A DNA stretch of 64,000 bases, from the NCBI GenBank assembly GCA_050485865.1, contig JBJHCE010000001.1, positions 1 through 64,000 on the forward strand, given 5' to 3'. This DNA comes from SKNW01 sp050485865 (GTDB lineage: Bacteria; Gemmatimonadota; Gemmatimonadetes; Longimicrobiales; Gaopeijiaceae). The notes beneath the pieces are model-generated. The model ran no database searches and was not told the origin of the DNA. It saw only the letters and a program-made list of their open reading frames with translations. The translations under genes and the position numbers were made by a program. This document shows, piece by piece, positions 1 through 8,940 of this stretch (its first letter is position 1; each line of letters begins with the position of its first letter).

Positions 1-869
1 CCCTCGCCTACGGGGCCCTGGCGAACGGCGGCCTCCTCATGGAGCCCCGGATCGTCCGCGAGGTCCGGGGCCCCGACGGCCAGGTGCTGGAACGCTTCGA
101 GCCCCGGGTGGTGCGGCGGGTGATCCGGCCGGACGTGGCCGCGGAAGTGAGCCGGGCCCTCGTGGAGGCGGTGGAGGAGGGGACGGGGACGAGGGCTCGG
201 CTCAGCACCTTCGCGGTGGCCGGAAAGAGCGGAACGGCACGGGCCACAGGCCCCGACGGGCGGTACGAGACCGGGGCCTACTTCGCCTCGTTCGTGGGCT
301 TCTTCCCCGCCGAGAGCCCCCAGCTCGTGGTGTTCGTGAAGCTCGAGCGCCCGCAGGGGGCGTACTACGGCGGCGCCACCGCCGCCCCGGTGACCCGGGC
401 GACGATGGAGGCGGTCCTCGCCGCCCGGCACCCGCCCCTGGACCGGGAGGCACTCGCCTCCATTGCCCGGAACCAGGAGCGGGAGCTCCAGGCACCCCCG
501 GTCGAAGAGGCCGCCGCGGGGGAGGGGGCACCCCTCCCGGCGCCCAGGACCGGAGGGGGGATCCCCGCCCTCTTCGCATCCTTCGAGAACGGGGCCGCCG
601 CAGTCCCGGCGCCCGTGGCGCTTCGTCCCGGCACCGACCAGGAGCCCGGCGAGGCGGGGCCGGGGCGCTTCCTCCTACCGCAGGTGGCCGGGCTTCCGGC
701 GCGGTCGGCCCTTCGCACCCTTCACGGCCTCGGCCTGCACGTGATCTGGGAGGGCGAGGGCCCGGTGGCGGGCACCCTTCCCCGGTCGGGTGCCGAGGTT
801 TCGGCCGGGGACACGATCCGGGTCCGGGGCGCCCGGGGCGGCCCGGCCTCCGGGAGGGGTGCGCGGTGA
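1..869 (+). CDS. ftsI: Class B penicillin-binding protein (FtsI type), C-terminal part with PASTA domain
   Basis: This is a septal peptidoglycan transpeptidase acting in the periplasm. Only the 3' part is in the window; the reading frame enters at base 3 and the gene starts upstream. The KTG-type active-site box reads K-S-G-T-A (bases 225-239) and is followed by the strand FVGFFPAESPQLVV that lines the substrate pocket. The SxxK and SxN boxes must lie outside the window. An Ala/Pro/Glu-rich linker (about 480-650) leads to one PASTA domain (about 660-845). The stop overlaps the murE GTG by four bases. Position directly before murE in a dcw cluster and the PASTA tail favour FtsI/SpoVD over an elongation PBP2. 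Confidence 0.9.
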   Translation, partial: LAYGALANGGLLMEPRIVREVRGPDGQVLERFEPRVVRRVIRPDVAAEVSRALVEAVEEGTGTRARLSTFAVAGKSGTARATGPDGRYETGAYFASFVGFFPAESPQLVVFVKLERPQGAYYGGATAAPVTRATMEAVLAARHPPLDREALASIARNQERELQAPPVEEAAAGEGAPLPAPRTGGGIPALFASFENGAAAVPAPVALRPGTDQEPGEAGPGRFLLPQVAGLPARSALRTLHGLGLHVIWEGEGPVAGTLPRSGAEVSAGDTIRVRGARGGPASGRGAR

Positions 870-2401
870 CCACCCCACCCGCCGTTTCCCTCTCCCGGAT
901 CGCCGACGTCCTCCGGGGCCAGGGGCTCGAAGCTGAGCTCCGCGCCCCGGGGGACGCCGCCGTTCACGGGGTAGCCCAGGACTCGCGCACCGTCGTGGCC
1001 GGGGACCTCTTCCTCGCCTGGAAGGGAACCGCCCTCGACGGGCACGACTTCGTGGCCGACGCGGCGTTCCGGGGCGCCGCTGCCGCCCTCGTCGAGCGGT
1101 TCGTGGACGATGTCGGGATTCCCCAGCTCCGCGTGGACGATGCGCGGCGGGGTGCGGCGGTCGCGGCCATGGCGGCGGTGGGCGATCCGCAGGAGCGGAT
1201 GCACCTCTCGGCCGTGACCGGAACGAACGGAAAGACGACGACGGCGCTCCTCCTCCGGCACCTCCTGGGGACACGGGAGGGGTGGAAGGCGGCAGCACTC
1301 GGCACGCTGGGCGTGGTGGGGCCCGACGGACGGGTCCGGGAAGGGACGGGGGGTCTCACCACGCCCGGGCCGGCGACGCTGGCGCACCGCCTGAGGGAGC
1401 TCGCCGACGAGGGGGTGACCCACCTGGTCCTCGAGGCCTCGTCCCATGCCCTCGAGCAGCACCGGCTCGATGCGCTCCGCTTCGACGTGGCCCTCTTCAC
1501 GAACCTGACCCGGGACCACCTGGACTACCACGGCACGATGGAGGCCTACCTGGAGGCCAAGGCCCGCCTTGCGGGGCTCCTTTCCGGGGACGCTCACGTG
1601 GTGGTGAACGCCGAGGTCCCCGCCTGGAAGGGGCTCCCGGCGCTCCCGGCGCGGCTCCGACCGGTGGCTGTGGAGGGGTACGATCCGGAGGCGCTCCCCG
1701 AGGCGCGGGGGCGTGACGCCGCCCTCCTGGCCCGGGAGGTGACTCTCGCCGGGACGGGCGCGCGCTTCCGGCTGGAAGAGGAGGGGAGAGGAGACGCGGC
1801 TTCCGTGGCCCTTCCCCTCCTCGGCCGGTTCAACGTGGAGAACGCCCTCGTGGCCGCCGGTGGGGCCCTCGCGACGGGGCTCACCCTGGCCCAGGTGGCC
1901 GGGGCGCTGGCCTCGGCTCCCGCTCCGGCAGGTCGAATGGAGCTCGCGGTCACGGACCCGGTCCCCGTGGTGCTCGACTACGCCCACACCCCCGACGCGC
2001 TGGCCCGGGCCCTCGAGACCCTGGCCCCCCTCTACCCCGGGCGGCTCATCGTGGTCTTCGGGGCGGGTGGGGACCGGGACCGGACGAAGCGCCCGGAGAT
2101 GGGGCGGGTCGCCGCCGCCGGGGCCGGCTACGCCATCGTGACCTCCGACAACCCCAGGACCGAGGATCCGGACCGGATCATCGACGACGTGGTGGCCGGG
2201 ATGCCGGCCGGGGGCCCCTGGGAGCGGGTCACGAACCGGCGGGACGCCATTGCCCGGGCCCTCGAGATCGCCGAGCCCGGTGATGCGATCCTCCTGGCGG
2301 GAAAGGGGCACGAGACCTACCAGGTGGTGGGTACCGAGACCCACCCCTTCGACGAGCGGGTGGTGCTGGCCGGGCTCCTCGAGGGTCGGGGGGCGGGATG
2401 A
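866..2401 (+). CDS. murE: UDP-N-acetylmuramoyl-tripeptide synthetase MurE (meso-DAP adding)
   Basis: Cytoplasmic ATP-dependent ligase that adds the third stem-peptide residue to UDP-MurNAc-L-Ala-D-Glu. The protein is 511 residues, normal for the family. It has the Mur-ligase P-loop G-T-N-G-K-T-T-T at residues 119-126, the central domain motif N-L-T-R-D-H-L-D-Y-H, and D-N-P-R at residues 428-431. In known MurE enzymes DNPR marks selection of meso-diaminopimelate rather than lysine, so a DAP-type wall is inferred. The GTG start overlaps the ftsI stop (GTGA), and the gene ends in an ATGA overlap with murF, so translation of the three is probably coupled. Confidence 0.97.
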   Translation: MTTPPAVSLSRIADVLRGQGLEAELRAPGDAAVHGVAQDSRTVVAGDLFLAWKGTALDGHDFVADAAFRGAAAALVERFVDDVGIPQLRVDDARRGAAVAAMAAVGDPQERMHLSAVTGTNGKTTTALLLRHLLGTREGWKAAALGTLGVVGPDGRVREGTGGLTTPGPATLAHRLRELADEGVTHLVLEASSHALEQHRLDALRFDVALFTNLTRDHLDYHGTMEAYLEAKARLAGLLSGDAHVVVNAEVPAWKGLPALPARLRPVAVEGYDPEALPEARGRDAALLAREVTLAGTGARFRLEEEGRGDAASVALPLLGRFNVENALVAAGGALATGLTLAQVAGALASAPAPAGRMELAVTDPVPVVLDYAHTPDALARALETLAPLYPGRLIVVFGAGGDRDRTKRPEMGRVAAAGAGYAIVTSDNPRTEDPDRIIDDVVAGMPAGGPWERVTNRRDAIARALEIAEPGDAILLAGKGHETYQVVGTETHPFDERVVLAGLLEGRGAG

Positions 2402-3846
2402 GCGCCGCCGCCGCCTCCGTGCCTCCCTTCGCCTGGACGGTGGCCTCGGTCCGCGAGGCCCTCGGCCACACGGGGATCGCGGATCCCACGGACGCCGAGC
2501 GCCGGTTCCGGGCCGTCTCCACCGACACCCGGTCCCTGGAGGAGGGGGACCTCTTCGTGGCCCTCGAGGGCCCGAACTTCGACGGCCACGACTTCGTTGC
2601 CGAGGCTGCCCGGAAGGGCGCCGCCGGTGCCGTGGTCCGCCGTGTTCCCCCGGTTCGCCCGGAGGGGTTCCTCCTCTTTCCGGTGCCCGACACCCTGGAG
2701 GCCCTGGGGGCCCTGGCCCACTACCGCAGGCTCCGCCTCCCCGCCAGGGTCGTGGCCATCACCGGTTCGTCGGGGAAGACCACCACGAAGGAGATCCTTC
2801 GCGCGGCGGTGGAGGGAACGCTCCGCACCCACGCCACCCGGGCGAACCTGAACAACCGGATCGGCGTTCCCCTGACCCTCCTCGAGGCTCCCCTCGACGC
2901 CGAGGTGGTGCTCCTGGAGGTGGGGACGAACGAGCCCGGCGAGATCGGCGCCCTGCGCGCGGTGGCACACCCCGACGTGGCCGTGGTGGTCACGGTAAGC
3001 GAGGCCCACGTGGAGCGCCTCGTGGACCTGGAGGGGGTCTACCGCGAGAAGCTCTCGATGCTCGACCGCCTCCCTGCAGGTGCCACGGTGGTCGTGGGCG
3101 ACGACCCGGCCGGGCTCGCGGACCGGGCCCGGGATGCCGCCCCCGGGCATCCCCTTCGGGTGACCGGCCTTTCGGAATGGGCCGACCAGCCCTGGCGGGG
3201 TCGCCTCGTCGAGTCCGACGCCGAGGGACGCTGGCGCGTCGCCACCCCGGCGGGGAGCTTCATCGCCCCCGTTCCCGGGGCCCACGGCGCCCGGTGCGCC
3301 CTCGTGGCGCTGGCGGTGGCCGATCTCCTGGGTGTCCCCCCCGAGGCGGCGCGGGCCGGGATCGCCCGCACGACCCTTCCGGGGCTCCGGAGCGAGGTGC
3401 GCATCCTCCCCTCGGGCACCCTCCTCGTGGACTGCTACAACGCGAACCCCCAGTCCACCCGGGCCGCGGTGGCCTGGCTCGCCGCCCTCCCCTCCGCCGG
3501 CCCGCGCATCGCGGTGCTCGGGAGCATGCTGGAGCTGGGCGCGCGCTCGGAGGTGCACCACGAGAAGGTGCTCCGGGAGGCCCTCGAGGCCGAGGTCGAC
3601 ACGATCGTCGCCGTGGGGCTCTTCGCCGACACCTCCGCCGCCCGGCAGGAGGCCGGCGGCCGCATCCTGTCCGCCCCCGACGCCGACGCCGCCCGCCCCC
3701 TGGTGCTGGACACGCTCCGACCCGGGGCCACGGTGCTCCTCAAGGGGTCCCGGGGGGTCACCCTGGAGCGCCTCGTTCCCGACCTGGAGCGGGCGCTCGG
3801 GGGGACCGGCGCGGCCCAGGGACCCCCGGCGGGAGGAGGAGGCTGA
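2398..3846 (+). CDS. murF: UDP-N-acetylmuramoyl-tripeptide--D-Ala-D-Ala ligase MurF
   Basis: Cytoplasmic ligase that adds D-Ala-D-Ala to the UDP-MurNAc tripeptide, giving the pentapeptide precursor. The 482-residue protein shows the MurF form of the P-loop, G-S-S-G-K-T-T, at residues 123-129, followed by the family segment N-N-R-I-G-V-P-L-T-L-L and then L-E-V-G-T-N-E-P-G-E-I. The C-terminal domain contains the D-C-Y-N-A-N-P motif typical of MurF. ATG is chosen because it overlaps the murE stop. The TGA shares its last base with the ATG of mraY. Confidence 0.97.
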   Translation: MSAAAASVPPFAWTVASVREALGHTGIADPTDAERRFRAVSTDTRSLEEGDLFVALEGPNFDGHDFVAEAARKGAAGAVVRRVPPVRPEGFLLFPVPDTLEALGALAHYRRLRLPARVVAITGSSGKTTTKEILRAAVEGTLRTHATRANLNNRIGVPLTLLEAPLDAEVVLLEVGTNEPGEIGALRAVAHPDVAVVVTVSEAHVERLVDLEGVYREKLSMLDRLPAGATVVVGDDPAGLADRARDAAPGHPLRVTGLSEWADQPWRGRLVESDAEGRWRVATPAGSFIAPVPGAHGARCALVALAVADLLGVPPEAARAGIARTTLPGLRSEVRILPSGTLLVDCYNANPQSTRAAVAWLAALPSAGPRIAVLGSMLELGARSEVHHEKVLREALEAEVDTIVAVGLFADTSAARQEAGGRILSAPDADAARPLVLDTLRPGATVLLKGSRGVTLERLVPDLERALGGTGAAQGPPAGGGG

Positions 3847-4979
3847 TGCTCTACCATCTCCTTCCCCGCTTCGCCGACGTTCATATCCTCTTCAACCTCT
3901 TCAACTACCTGACCTTCCGGTCGGCGGGGGCAGGGGTCACGGCCTTCCTCTGCGCCTTCCTGGCCGGGCCCTGGGTGATCCGGCGCCTCCGCCTCCTCCG
4001 GGTGGGGCAGGTGGTGCGTACCGAGGGGCCGGAGAGCCACCTGGAAAAGGCGGGGACCCCCACCATGGGCGGGGTGCTCATCATCCTGGGCGCAGCCGCG
4101 GCCACCCTTCTCTGGGCCGAGCTCGCCAACTGGTACGTGGTCCTGACCCTCGTGGCCCTCCTCTGGATGGGGGCCATCGGGTTCATGGACGACTACCTGA
4201 AGGTGGTGCAGCATCGCCCCCGGGGACTCATCGCCCGGTACAAGATGGTGGGGCAGCTCAGCTTCGGCCTCGGACTCGGGGCCTTCCTGGTGCTCTTCCC
4301 GATCCACCCGGTCCCCACCACCTGGACCATGGTCCCCTTCTTCGACGGGTGGGTCGCCGTCTTCCACCCGGTGGTCTACATCCTCTTCGTGTCCCTCGTG
4401 GTCTCGGGCACCTCGAACGCGGTGAACCTCACCGACGGCCTCGACGGGCTCGCCGGAGGGCTCGGCGCCATCGCCTTCGTGACCTTCGGGGTCCTGGCCT
4501 ACCTCGTGGGGCGCGTCGACACCTCGGCCTACCTGGGGCTCCTCTACCTCCCGGGCACCGGGGAACTCGCGGTCTTCGCCGCCGCCCTCGCCGGGGGGAT
4601 CGTCGGTTTCCTCTGGTACAACGCCCACCCCGCGGAGGTCTTCATGGGGGACACGGGCTCCCTCGCCCTCGGGGGCGCGCTCGCCGTGATGGCGATCCTC
4701 CTCAAGGCCGAGTTCTTCCTCCTCATCGTGGGAGGCGTCTTCGTGGCCGAAGCGGTCTCGGTGATGCTCCAGGTGGGGTGGTTCAAGTTCACGCGTCGCA
4801 CCCGGGGCGAGGGACTCCGCCTCTTCAGGATGGCCCCCCTCCACCACCACTTCGAGCACGTCTGGGCGGAGCGGAAGCGGGTGCGTGGCTCCGATATCGA
4901 GCAGACGGTCGTGGTGCGCTTCTGGATCCTCGGGATCCTCTGCGCCCTCGTCGCCTTCAGCACGCTGAAGATCCGGTGA
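3846..4979 (+). CDS. mraY: Phospho-N-acetylmuramoyl-pentapeptide transferase MraY
   Basis: Integral membrane enzyme that moves phospho-MurNAc-pentapeptide onto undecaprenyl phosphate, giving lipid I on the inner face of the membrane. The 377-residue protein is strongly hydrophobic with about ten membrane segments. Catalytic Asp pair D115-D116 lies in F-M-D-D-Y-L-K-V-V, the loop N-L-T-D-G-L-D-G-L-A is intact, D269 lies in F-M-G-D-T-G-S-L, and a histidine triplet sits at residues 333-335 in APLHHHFE. A clear Shine-Dalgarno run (gggaggagg) ends five bases before the ATG, inside the end of murF. Confidence 0.98.
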   Translation: MLYHLLPRFADVHILFNLFNYLTFRSAGAGVTAFLCAFLAGPWVIRRLRLLRVGQVVRTEGPESHLEKAGTPTMGGVLIILGAAAATLLWAELANWYVVLTLVALLWMGAIGFMDDYLKVVQHRPRGLIARYKMVGQLSFGLGLGAFLVLFPIHPVPTTWTMVPFFDGWVAVFHPVVYILFVSLVVSGTSNAVNLTDGLDGLAGGLGAIAFVTFGVLAYLVGRVDTSAYLGLLYLPGTGELAVFAAALAGGIVGFLWYNAHPAEVFMGDTGSLALGGALAVMAILLKAEFFLLIVGGVFVAEAVSVMLQVGWFKFTRRTRGEGLRLFRMAPLHHHFEHVWAERKRVRGSDIEQTVVVRFWILGILCALVAFSTLKIR

Positions 4980-4989
4980 GGGAGGAGCG

Positions 4990-6504
4990 ATGGCCCGCCA
5001 CGAACCCCGGGAGGAGGCGCCCGACGTCTCCATCATCGGCCTCGGTGCCAGCGGATTCGCCGCTGCCCGCCTGGCCCTCAAGCAGGGAGGACGCATCCAT
5101 GTCTCGGATCTTCGAACGGACCCCGCGACTCGCGCTCGTGCCGGTGAGCTCGTGGAGCTGGGAGCCCACGTCGAGCTGGGCCACCACGACGTGGCCCGCA
5201 TCGCGTCGGCCCGCACCCGCGTCGTCTCTCCGGGCATCCCTCCGGACGCTCCGGTGCTCCAGGGCCTCCGGGCACGGGGCGCCCGCTGGATCGGCGAGCC
5301 CGAGTTCGCCGTACGCTTCCTCCCGGGTTCACTGATCGCCGTGACGGGCACGAACGGGAAGACCACGACGACGCTCCTCGCGGCCCACCTCCTGCGGGAG
5401 GGCGGCCTCGATGCCGAGGCGGCGGGAAACGTCGGGGGCGGCCTCGCCCCGGCGGCGTCGGAGCTCGCCCTTCGTCCCGTTCCACCCCGCTGGAGCGTCC
5501 TCGAAATGAGCTCGTTCCAGCTCGCCGATACGGAGCACTTCGCCCCGGAGATCGGGGTCGTGACCTCCCTCGCGCCGGACCACCTGGACCGCTACCCGGA
5601 CGTGGCGACCTACTACGCCGACAAGGCCCGCCTCTTCCGGAACGCGCGTCCCACGGACCTCTGGGTCCTGAACGGCGAGAGCGACGAAGTCCGCGATCTT
5701 CCGGGAGATGCACACGGGGTGCGCCTCCTCTTCGGGGCGGACCCGGAGGTGGGCGCCGGGAGCCCGAGGCCCGGAGAAGCGGGGACCGCAGCCTACCTGG
5801 ACCGGGGCGTCCTCACGCTCCGCATCCCCGAAGCCGCCGGCGGCACCGGGACCCCGGAAGGGCTCGTCCCCGCCCCTGAGCTCCCGGTCCTGGGCGCCCA
5901 CAACGTGCGAAATGCCCTCGCCGCGGCCCTCGTGGCGCGGCTCGCCGGCGCGGACCCGGAGGGGATCCGCCGGGGGCTCCGGAGCTTCCGGGGGCTCCCG
6001 CACCGAATGGAGCGGGTGATCGAGGCCGGGGGCGTGCTCTGGATCGACGATTCGAAGGCCACGAACGTGTCCGCCGCCGCCGCCGCCCTCGGGAGCCTGG
6101 ACCGCCCGGTGGTGGCGCTCCTGGGCGGGAAGGACAAGGGCGAGGATTTCCGGCCGCTGGCGGGGGCGCTGACGGGGACACCCGCCGGGTCCGTCAGGGC
6201 GGCGATTCTCTTTGGAGCTGCGGCCTCCCGCCTCGAGGCCGAGCTGGCTGACGCCCTCGAGGGGCGGCCCGGGGCCCCGCCCCTCCACCGGGTGGAGGGG
6301 CTCGACGAGGCGGTGGCCCTCGCCCGGCAGGTCGCCCGCTCCGGCGACGCGGTCCTCCTGGCCCCGGCCTGCTCGTCCTTCGACGCCTTCACCGACTTCG
6401 CCGCCCGGGGTGAGCGCTTCGCAGCCCTCGCCCGGTCGGGCGCCCCCCGGCCGGATGGGGACGGCGGCGCGGTGGCACCCCGGGACCCGGAGGCGGCCTC
6501 GTGA
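4990..6504 (+). CDS. murD: UDP-N-acetylmuramoylalanine--D-glutamate ligase MurD
   Basis: Cytoplasmic Mur ligase that adds D-glutamate to UDP-MurNAc-L-Ala. The protein is 504 residues, somewhat longer than usual because of an Ala/Gly/Pro-rich C-terminal tail. The N-terminal Rossmann-like domain starts at SIIGLGASGFAAA, the P-loop G-T-N-G-K-T is at residues 120-125, and W-I-D-D-S-K-A-T-N, the conserved MurD C-terminal-domain segment, lies near residue 355. The start is supported by ggaggagcg immediately before the ATG, in a 10-base gap after mraY. The stop overlaps the ftsW GTG. Confidence 0.97.
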   Translation: MARHEPREEAPDVSIIGLGASGFAAARLALKQGGRIHVSDLRTDPATRARAGELVELGAHVELGHHDVARIASARTRVVSPGIPPDAPVLQGLRARGARWIGEPEFAVRFLPGSLIAVTGTNGKTTTTLLAAHLLREGGLDAEAAGNVGGGLAPAASELALRPVPPRWSVLEMSSFQLADTEHFAPEIGVVTSLAPDHLDRYPDVATYYADKARLFRNARPTDLWVLNGESDEVRDLPGDAHGVRLLFGADPEVGAGSPRPGEAGTAAYLDRGVLTLRIPEAAGGTGTPEGLVPAPELPVLGAHNVRNALAAALVARLAGADPEGIRRGLRSFRGLPHRMERVIEAGGVLWIDDSKATNVSAAAAALGSLDRPVVALLGGKDKGEDFRPLAGALTGTPAGSVRAAILFGAAASRLEAELADALEGRPGAPPLHRVEGLDEAVALARQVARSGDAVLLAPACSSFDAFTDFAARGERFAALARSGAPRPDGDGGAVAPRDPEAAS

Positions 6505-7763
6505 TCGGCGGGATCCTCCGCGGAGCGCCGGTGCGGGTGGGCCGGGGCGGGGGTTCCGGGGGCTCCGGCGTGCGCGCCGACATCGCCCCTGCGGCGCGCC
6601 CCACCCTTCCGGACACCGGCCTCGGTACCGGGTGGGAGCCGGCGGTCCTCCTCGCCGCCACCCTCCTCCTCCTGGGGTTCGGCCTCGTGAACCTCTATTC
6701 GGCCTCTGCCTTCCTGGCCCAGCGCCAGGCCCTCCCGGACCACTTCTACGTGGTCCGCCAGGCGGTGGGCGCCGGGGCCGGGTTCCTGGGGCTTCTCGTC
6801 GCTTCGCGCATCCCCTACACCTGGTGGCGCTTCCTGGCCTGGCCCATGGTGGCGGCGGTCTGGGTCGCCCTCCTCCTCGTGGTCCTTCCCTGGACCACGG
6901 GGATCGCGCCGGAGATCAACGGGGCCCGCCGGTGGCTCCACGTCGGGGTCACGATCCAACCCTCGGAGGCGGCGAAGCTCGCCATCGTGATCTGGACCGC
7001 CCACCTGGCGGTGAAGAAGCGGGACCGCTTCCGGAGCCTGAGCCAGGGGCTCGTCCCCTTCCTCGTCGTGTGGGGCGTGCTCCTCCTTCCGATCCTCCTC
7101 CAGCCCGACCTCTCCACCGCCTTCGTGGCCGGGTGCCTGGGGCTCCTCGTGCTCTTCACGGCCGGGGCCCGGATCGGGCACTTCCTCTTCCTCGGCCTCC
7201 TCCTCCTTCCGGTGGCGTGGATCCAGCTCTCCCGGGGGTTCCGGATGGAACGCCTCCGCTCCTTCGGGGACATGGAGGGGACGGCCATGGGCGCGGGGTA
7301 CCAGGTGCGGCAGTCGCTGATCGCGCTGGGGTCGGGGGGCGCCACCGGGGTGGGCTTCGGCGAGGGGCGGCAGAAGTTCGGCTTCCTGCCCGAGCCGCAC
7401 AACGACTTCATCTACAGCATGATCGGCGAGGAGTGGGGCTTTCTCGGGACCGGGAGCCTCACCGTCCTCTACCTGGCCATCGTGGTGGTGGGATTCCGGA
7501 TCGCCCGGCGCGCCCCGGACCTCTTCGGGCAGCTCCTGGCGGTGGGGATCACGAGCATGGTGGCGCTCCATGCCGTCCTCCACATGGCGGTTGGGCTCGG
7601 GGTCGTCCCCACCACCGGGCTCCCCCTTCCCCTGGTGTCGTACGGGCGTTCGAACCTCCTCGTGACCCTCCTGGGGCTCGGGATCCTCCTCTCGATTGCC
7701 CGGGGCGACCCCCGGGCCCGGCGGGAGGGTTCCGGACCCGCCGCGGAGGTGGCCCGTGTCTGA
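6501..7763 (+). CDS. ftsW: Septal peptidoglycan polymerase FtsW (SEDS family)
   Basis: Polytopic SEDS glycosyltransferase that polymerises lipid II at the division site together with the FtsI transpeptidase. The 420-residue protein has a roughly 45-residue cytoplasmic tail and then about ten membrane segments. Family marks include N-G-A-R-R-W-L, Q-P-S-E-A-A-K-L-A, and F-L-P-E-P-H-N-D-F-I-Y-S-M-I-G-E-E-W-G-F, which carries the catalytic aspartate region. P-L-P-L-V-S-Y-G-R-S near the end is also typical. GTG is the start because it overlaps the murD stop. The position between murD and murG is the usual place of ftsW rather than rodA. Confidence 0.96.
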   Translation: MIGGILRGAPVRVGRGGGSGGSGVRADIAPAARPTLPDTGLGTGWEPAVLLAATLLLLGFGLVNLYSASAFLAQRQALPDHFYVVRQAVGAGAGFLGLLVASRIPYTWWRFLAWPMVAAVWVALLLVVLPWTTGIAPEINGARRWLHVGVTIQPSEAAKLAIVIWTAHLAVKKRDRFRSLSQGLVPFLVVWGVLLLPILLQPDLSTAFVAGCLGLLVLFTAGARIGHFLFLGLLLLPVAWIQLSRGFRMERLRSFGDMEGTAMGAGYQVRQSLIALGSGGATGVGFGEGRQKFGFLPEPHNDFIYSMIGEEWGFLGTGSLTVLYLAIVVVGFRIARRAPDLFGQLLAVGITSMVALHAVLHMAVGLGVVPTTGLPLPLVSYGRSNLLVTLLGLGILLSIARGDPRARREGSGPAAEVARV

Positions 7764-8940
7764 GCGCTCCCGGACTGCGCCCGAGACCGCGACCCCGGTG
7801 GTCTTTTCCGGCGGCGGAACCGGCGGACACCTCTACCCCGCCCTTGCCCTGGCCGAGGCGCTGGGGCACCGGCGCCCCGACGTTGCGCCCTGGTTCATCG
7901 GGGCCGAGCGGGGGATCGAGGCCCGGGTCCTTCCGGCCCGCGGCGTCTCCCACCTCCTGCTCCCGGTCCGGGGGTTCCGGCGGGGAGGTGGGATGCGGGG
8001 CGTGGTGGCGAACGTGGGGGTCCTCGTCTCGCTGGCCCGGAGCCTCGGCCTCCTCGCCGGGCGGATGCGGGAGCGCCGCCCCGCCCTCGCGGTCGTAACC
8101 GGGGGGTATGCGGGCGGTGCCGCCGGGATCCTGGCGATCCTGCTGCGCATCCCCCTGGTTCTCCAGGAGCAGAACTCGGTGCCGGGACTCACGATCCGTC
8201 TCCTGGCCCTGGGGGCCCGGGAGGTGCACCTGGCCTTTCCCGAGGCCCGGGGCCGCCTCCCCCGCCCGGCCCGGAAGCGGGCCCGGATCACCGGGAACCC
8301 GGTCCGCCCCCCGGAGGCGGTGGACCGGAGCGCGGCGGCGGCGGAGTTCGGGCTCCAACCCGGGGGAACCGTGGTCCTCGTGGTCGGCGGGAGCCAGGGC
8401 TCGAAGGCGCTGAACGAGGCGGTGGTGGCGCTGGTGGCGGAGGCAGTGACCGCAGGGGGGCTCCCCGGGGAGGCCCGGCTCCTCTGGGCCACCGGACCCA
8501 CGCACCTGGACGCCACCCGGGAGGCCCTCGAAGCCCGGTGCGGGGGTGTCGTGCCGGACTGGGTCGCGGCAGTCGGGTACATCGAGACCATGCCCCTGGC
8601 CCTCGCCCTCGCCGAGGTGGCGGTAAGCCGGGCCGGGGCCATGGGGACCTCCGAGTTCCTGGCATGGGGGATCCCGGCGGTCCTCGTCCCCCTTCCCACC
8701 GCCGCCGCCGACCACCAGACCCGAAACGCCCGGGCGCTGGAGGAGGCGGGGGCGGCGGTCTGCGTGCCCGAGTCGGAGCTCTCCGGGGCCCGGCTCCTCC
8801 GGGAGCTCTCGGGGCTCCTGGGCGATCCGGCGCGCCTGGCCGCCATGGCCGGGGCGGCCCGGGTCCGGGGACGCCCTGGCGCTGCGGTGGAGATCGCCAC
8901 CGCCCTCGAGGCGCACCTTCCTCCGGCGAGGGTCTCGTGA
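7756..8940 (+). CDS. murG: Lipid II synthase MurG (GlcNAc transferase)
   Basis: Peripheral inner-membrane glycosyltransferase that converts lipid I to lipid II using UDP-GlcNAc. The 394-residue protein has the N-terminal glycine loop G-G-G-T-G-G-H at residues 19-25, the second loop G-G-S-Q-G-S-K-A-L-N, and S-R-A-G-A-M-G-T-S-E in the UDP-GlcNAc pocket, all typical of GT28 MurG. The GTG at 7756 is preferred over an in-frame ATG 60 bases upstream, because it leaves the usual short N-terminus and only an 8-base overlap with ftsW. The end overlaps the murC GTG by four bases. Confidence 0.96.
   Translation: MSERSRTAPETATPVVFSGGGTGGHLYPALALAEALGHRRPDVAPWFIGAERGIEARVLPARGVSHLLLPVRGFRRGGGMRGVVANVGVLVSLARSLGLLAGRMRERRPALAVVTGGYAGGAAGILAILLRIPLVLQEQNSVPGLTIRLLALGAREVHLAFPEARGRLPRPARKRARITGNPVRPPEAVDRSAAAAEFGLQPGGTVVLVVGGSQGSKALNEAVVALVAEAVTAGGLPGEARLLWATGPTHLDATREALEARCGGVVPDWVAAVGYIETMPLALALAEVAVSRAGAMGTSEFLAWGIPAVLVPLPTAAADHQTRNARALEEAGAAVCVPESELSGARLLRELSGLLGDPARLAAMAGAARVRGRPGAAVEIATALEAHLPPARVS

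Noticed and set aside
722..2344. Long minus-strand open frame opposite murE
   Set aside because: High-GC coding strands leave the complementary frames open. The translation has no family motifs, whereas the plus-strand frame is a full MurE. The same holds for the long frames opposite murF, mraY, murG, recG, asnS, purL and others.
2250..3845. Apparent 909-residue protein ending in MraY
   Set aside because: The part before 3846 is an out-of-frame reading of murF; the MraY sequence itself begins at the ATG at 3846 with its own ribosome site.
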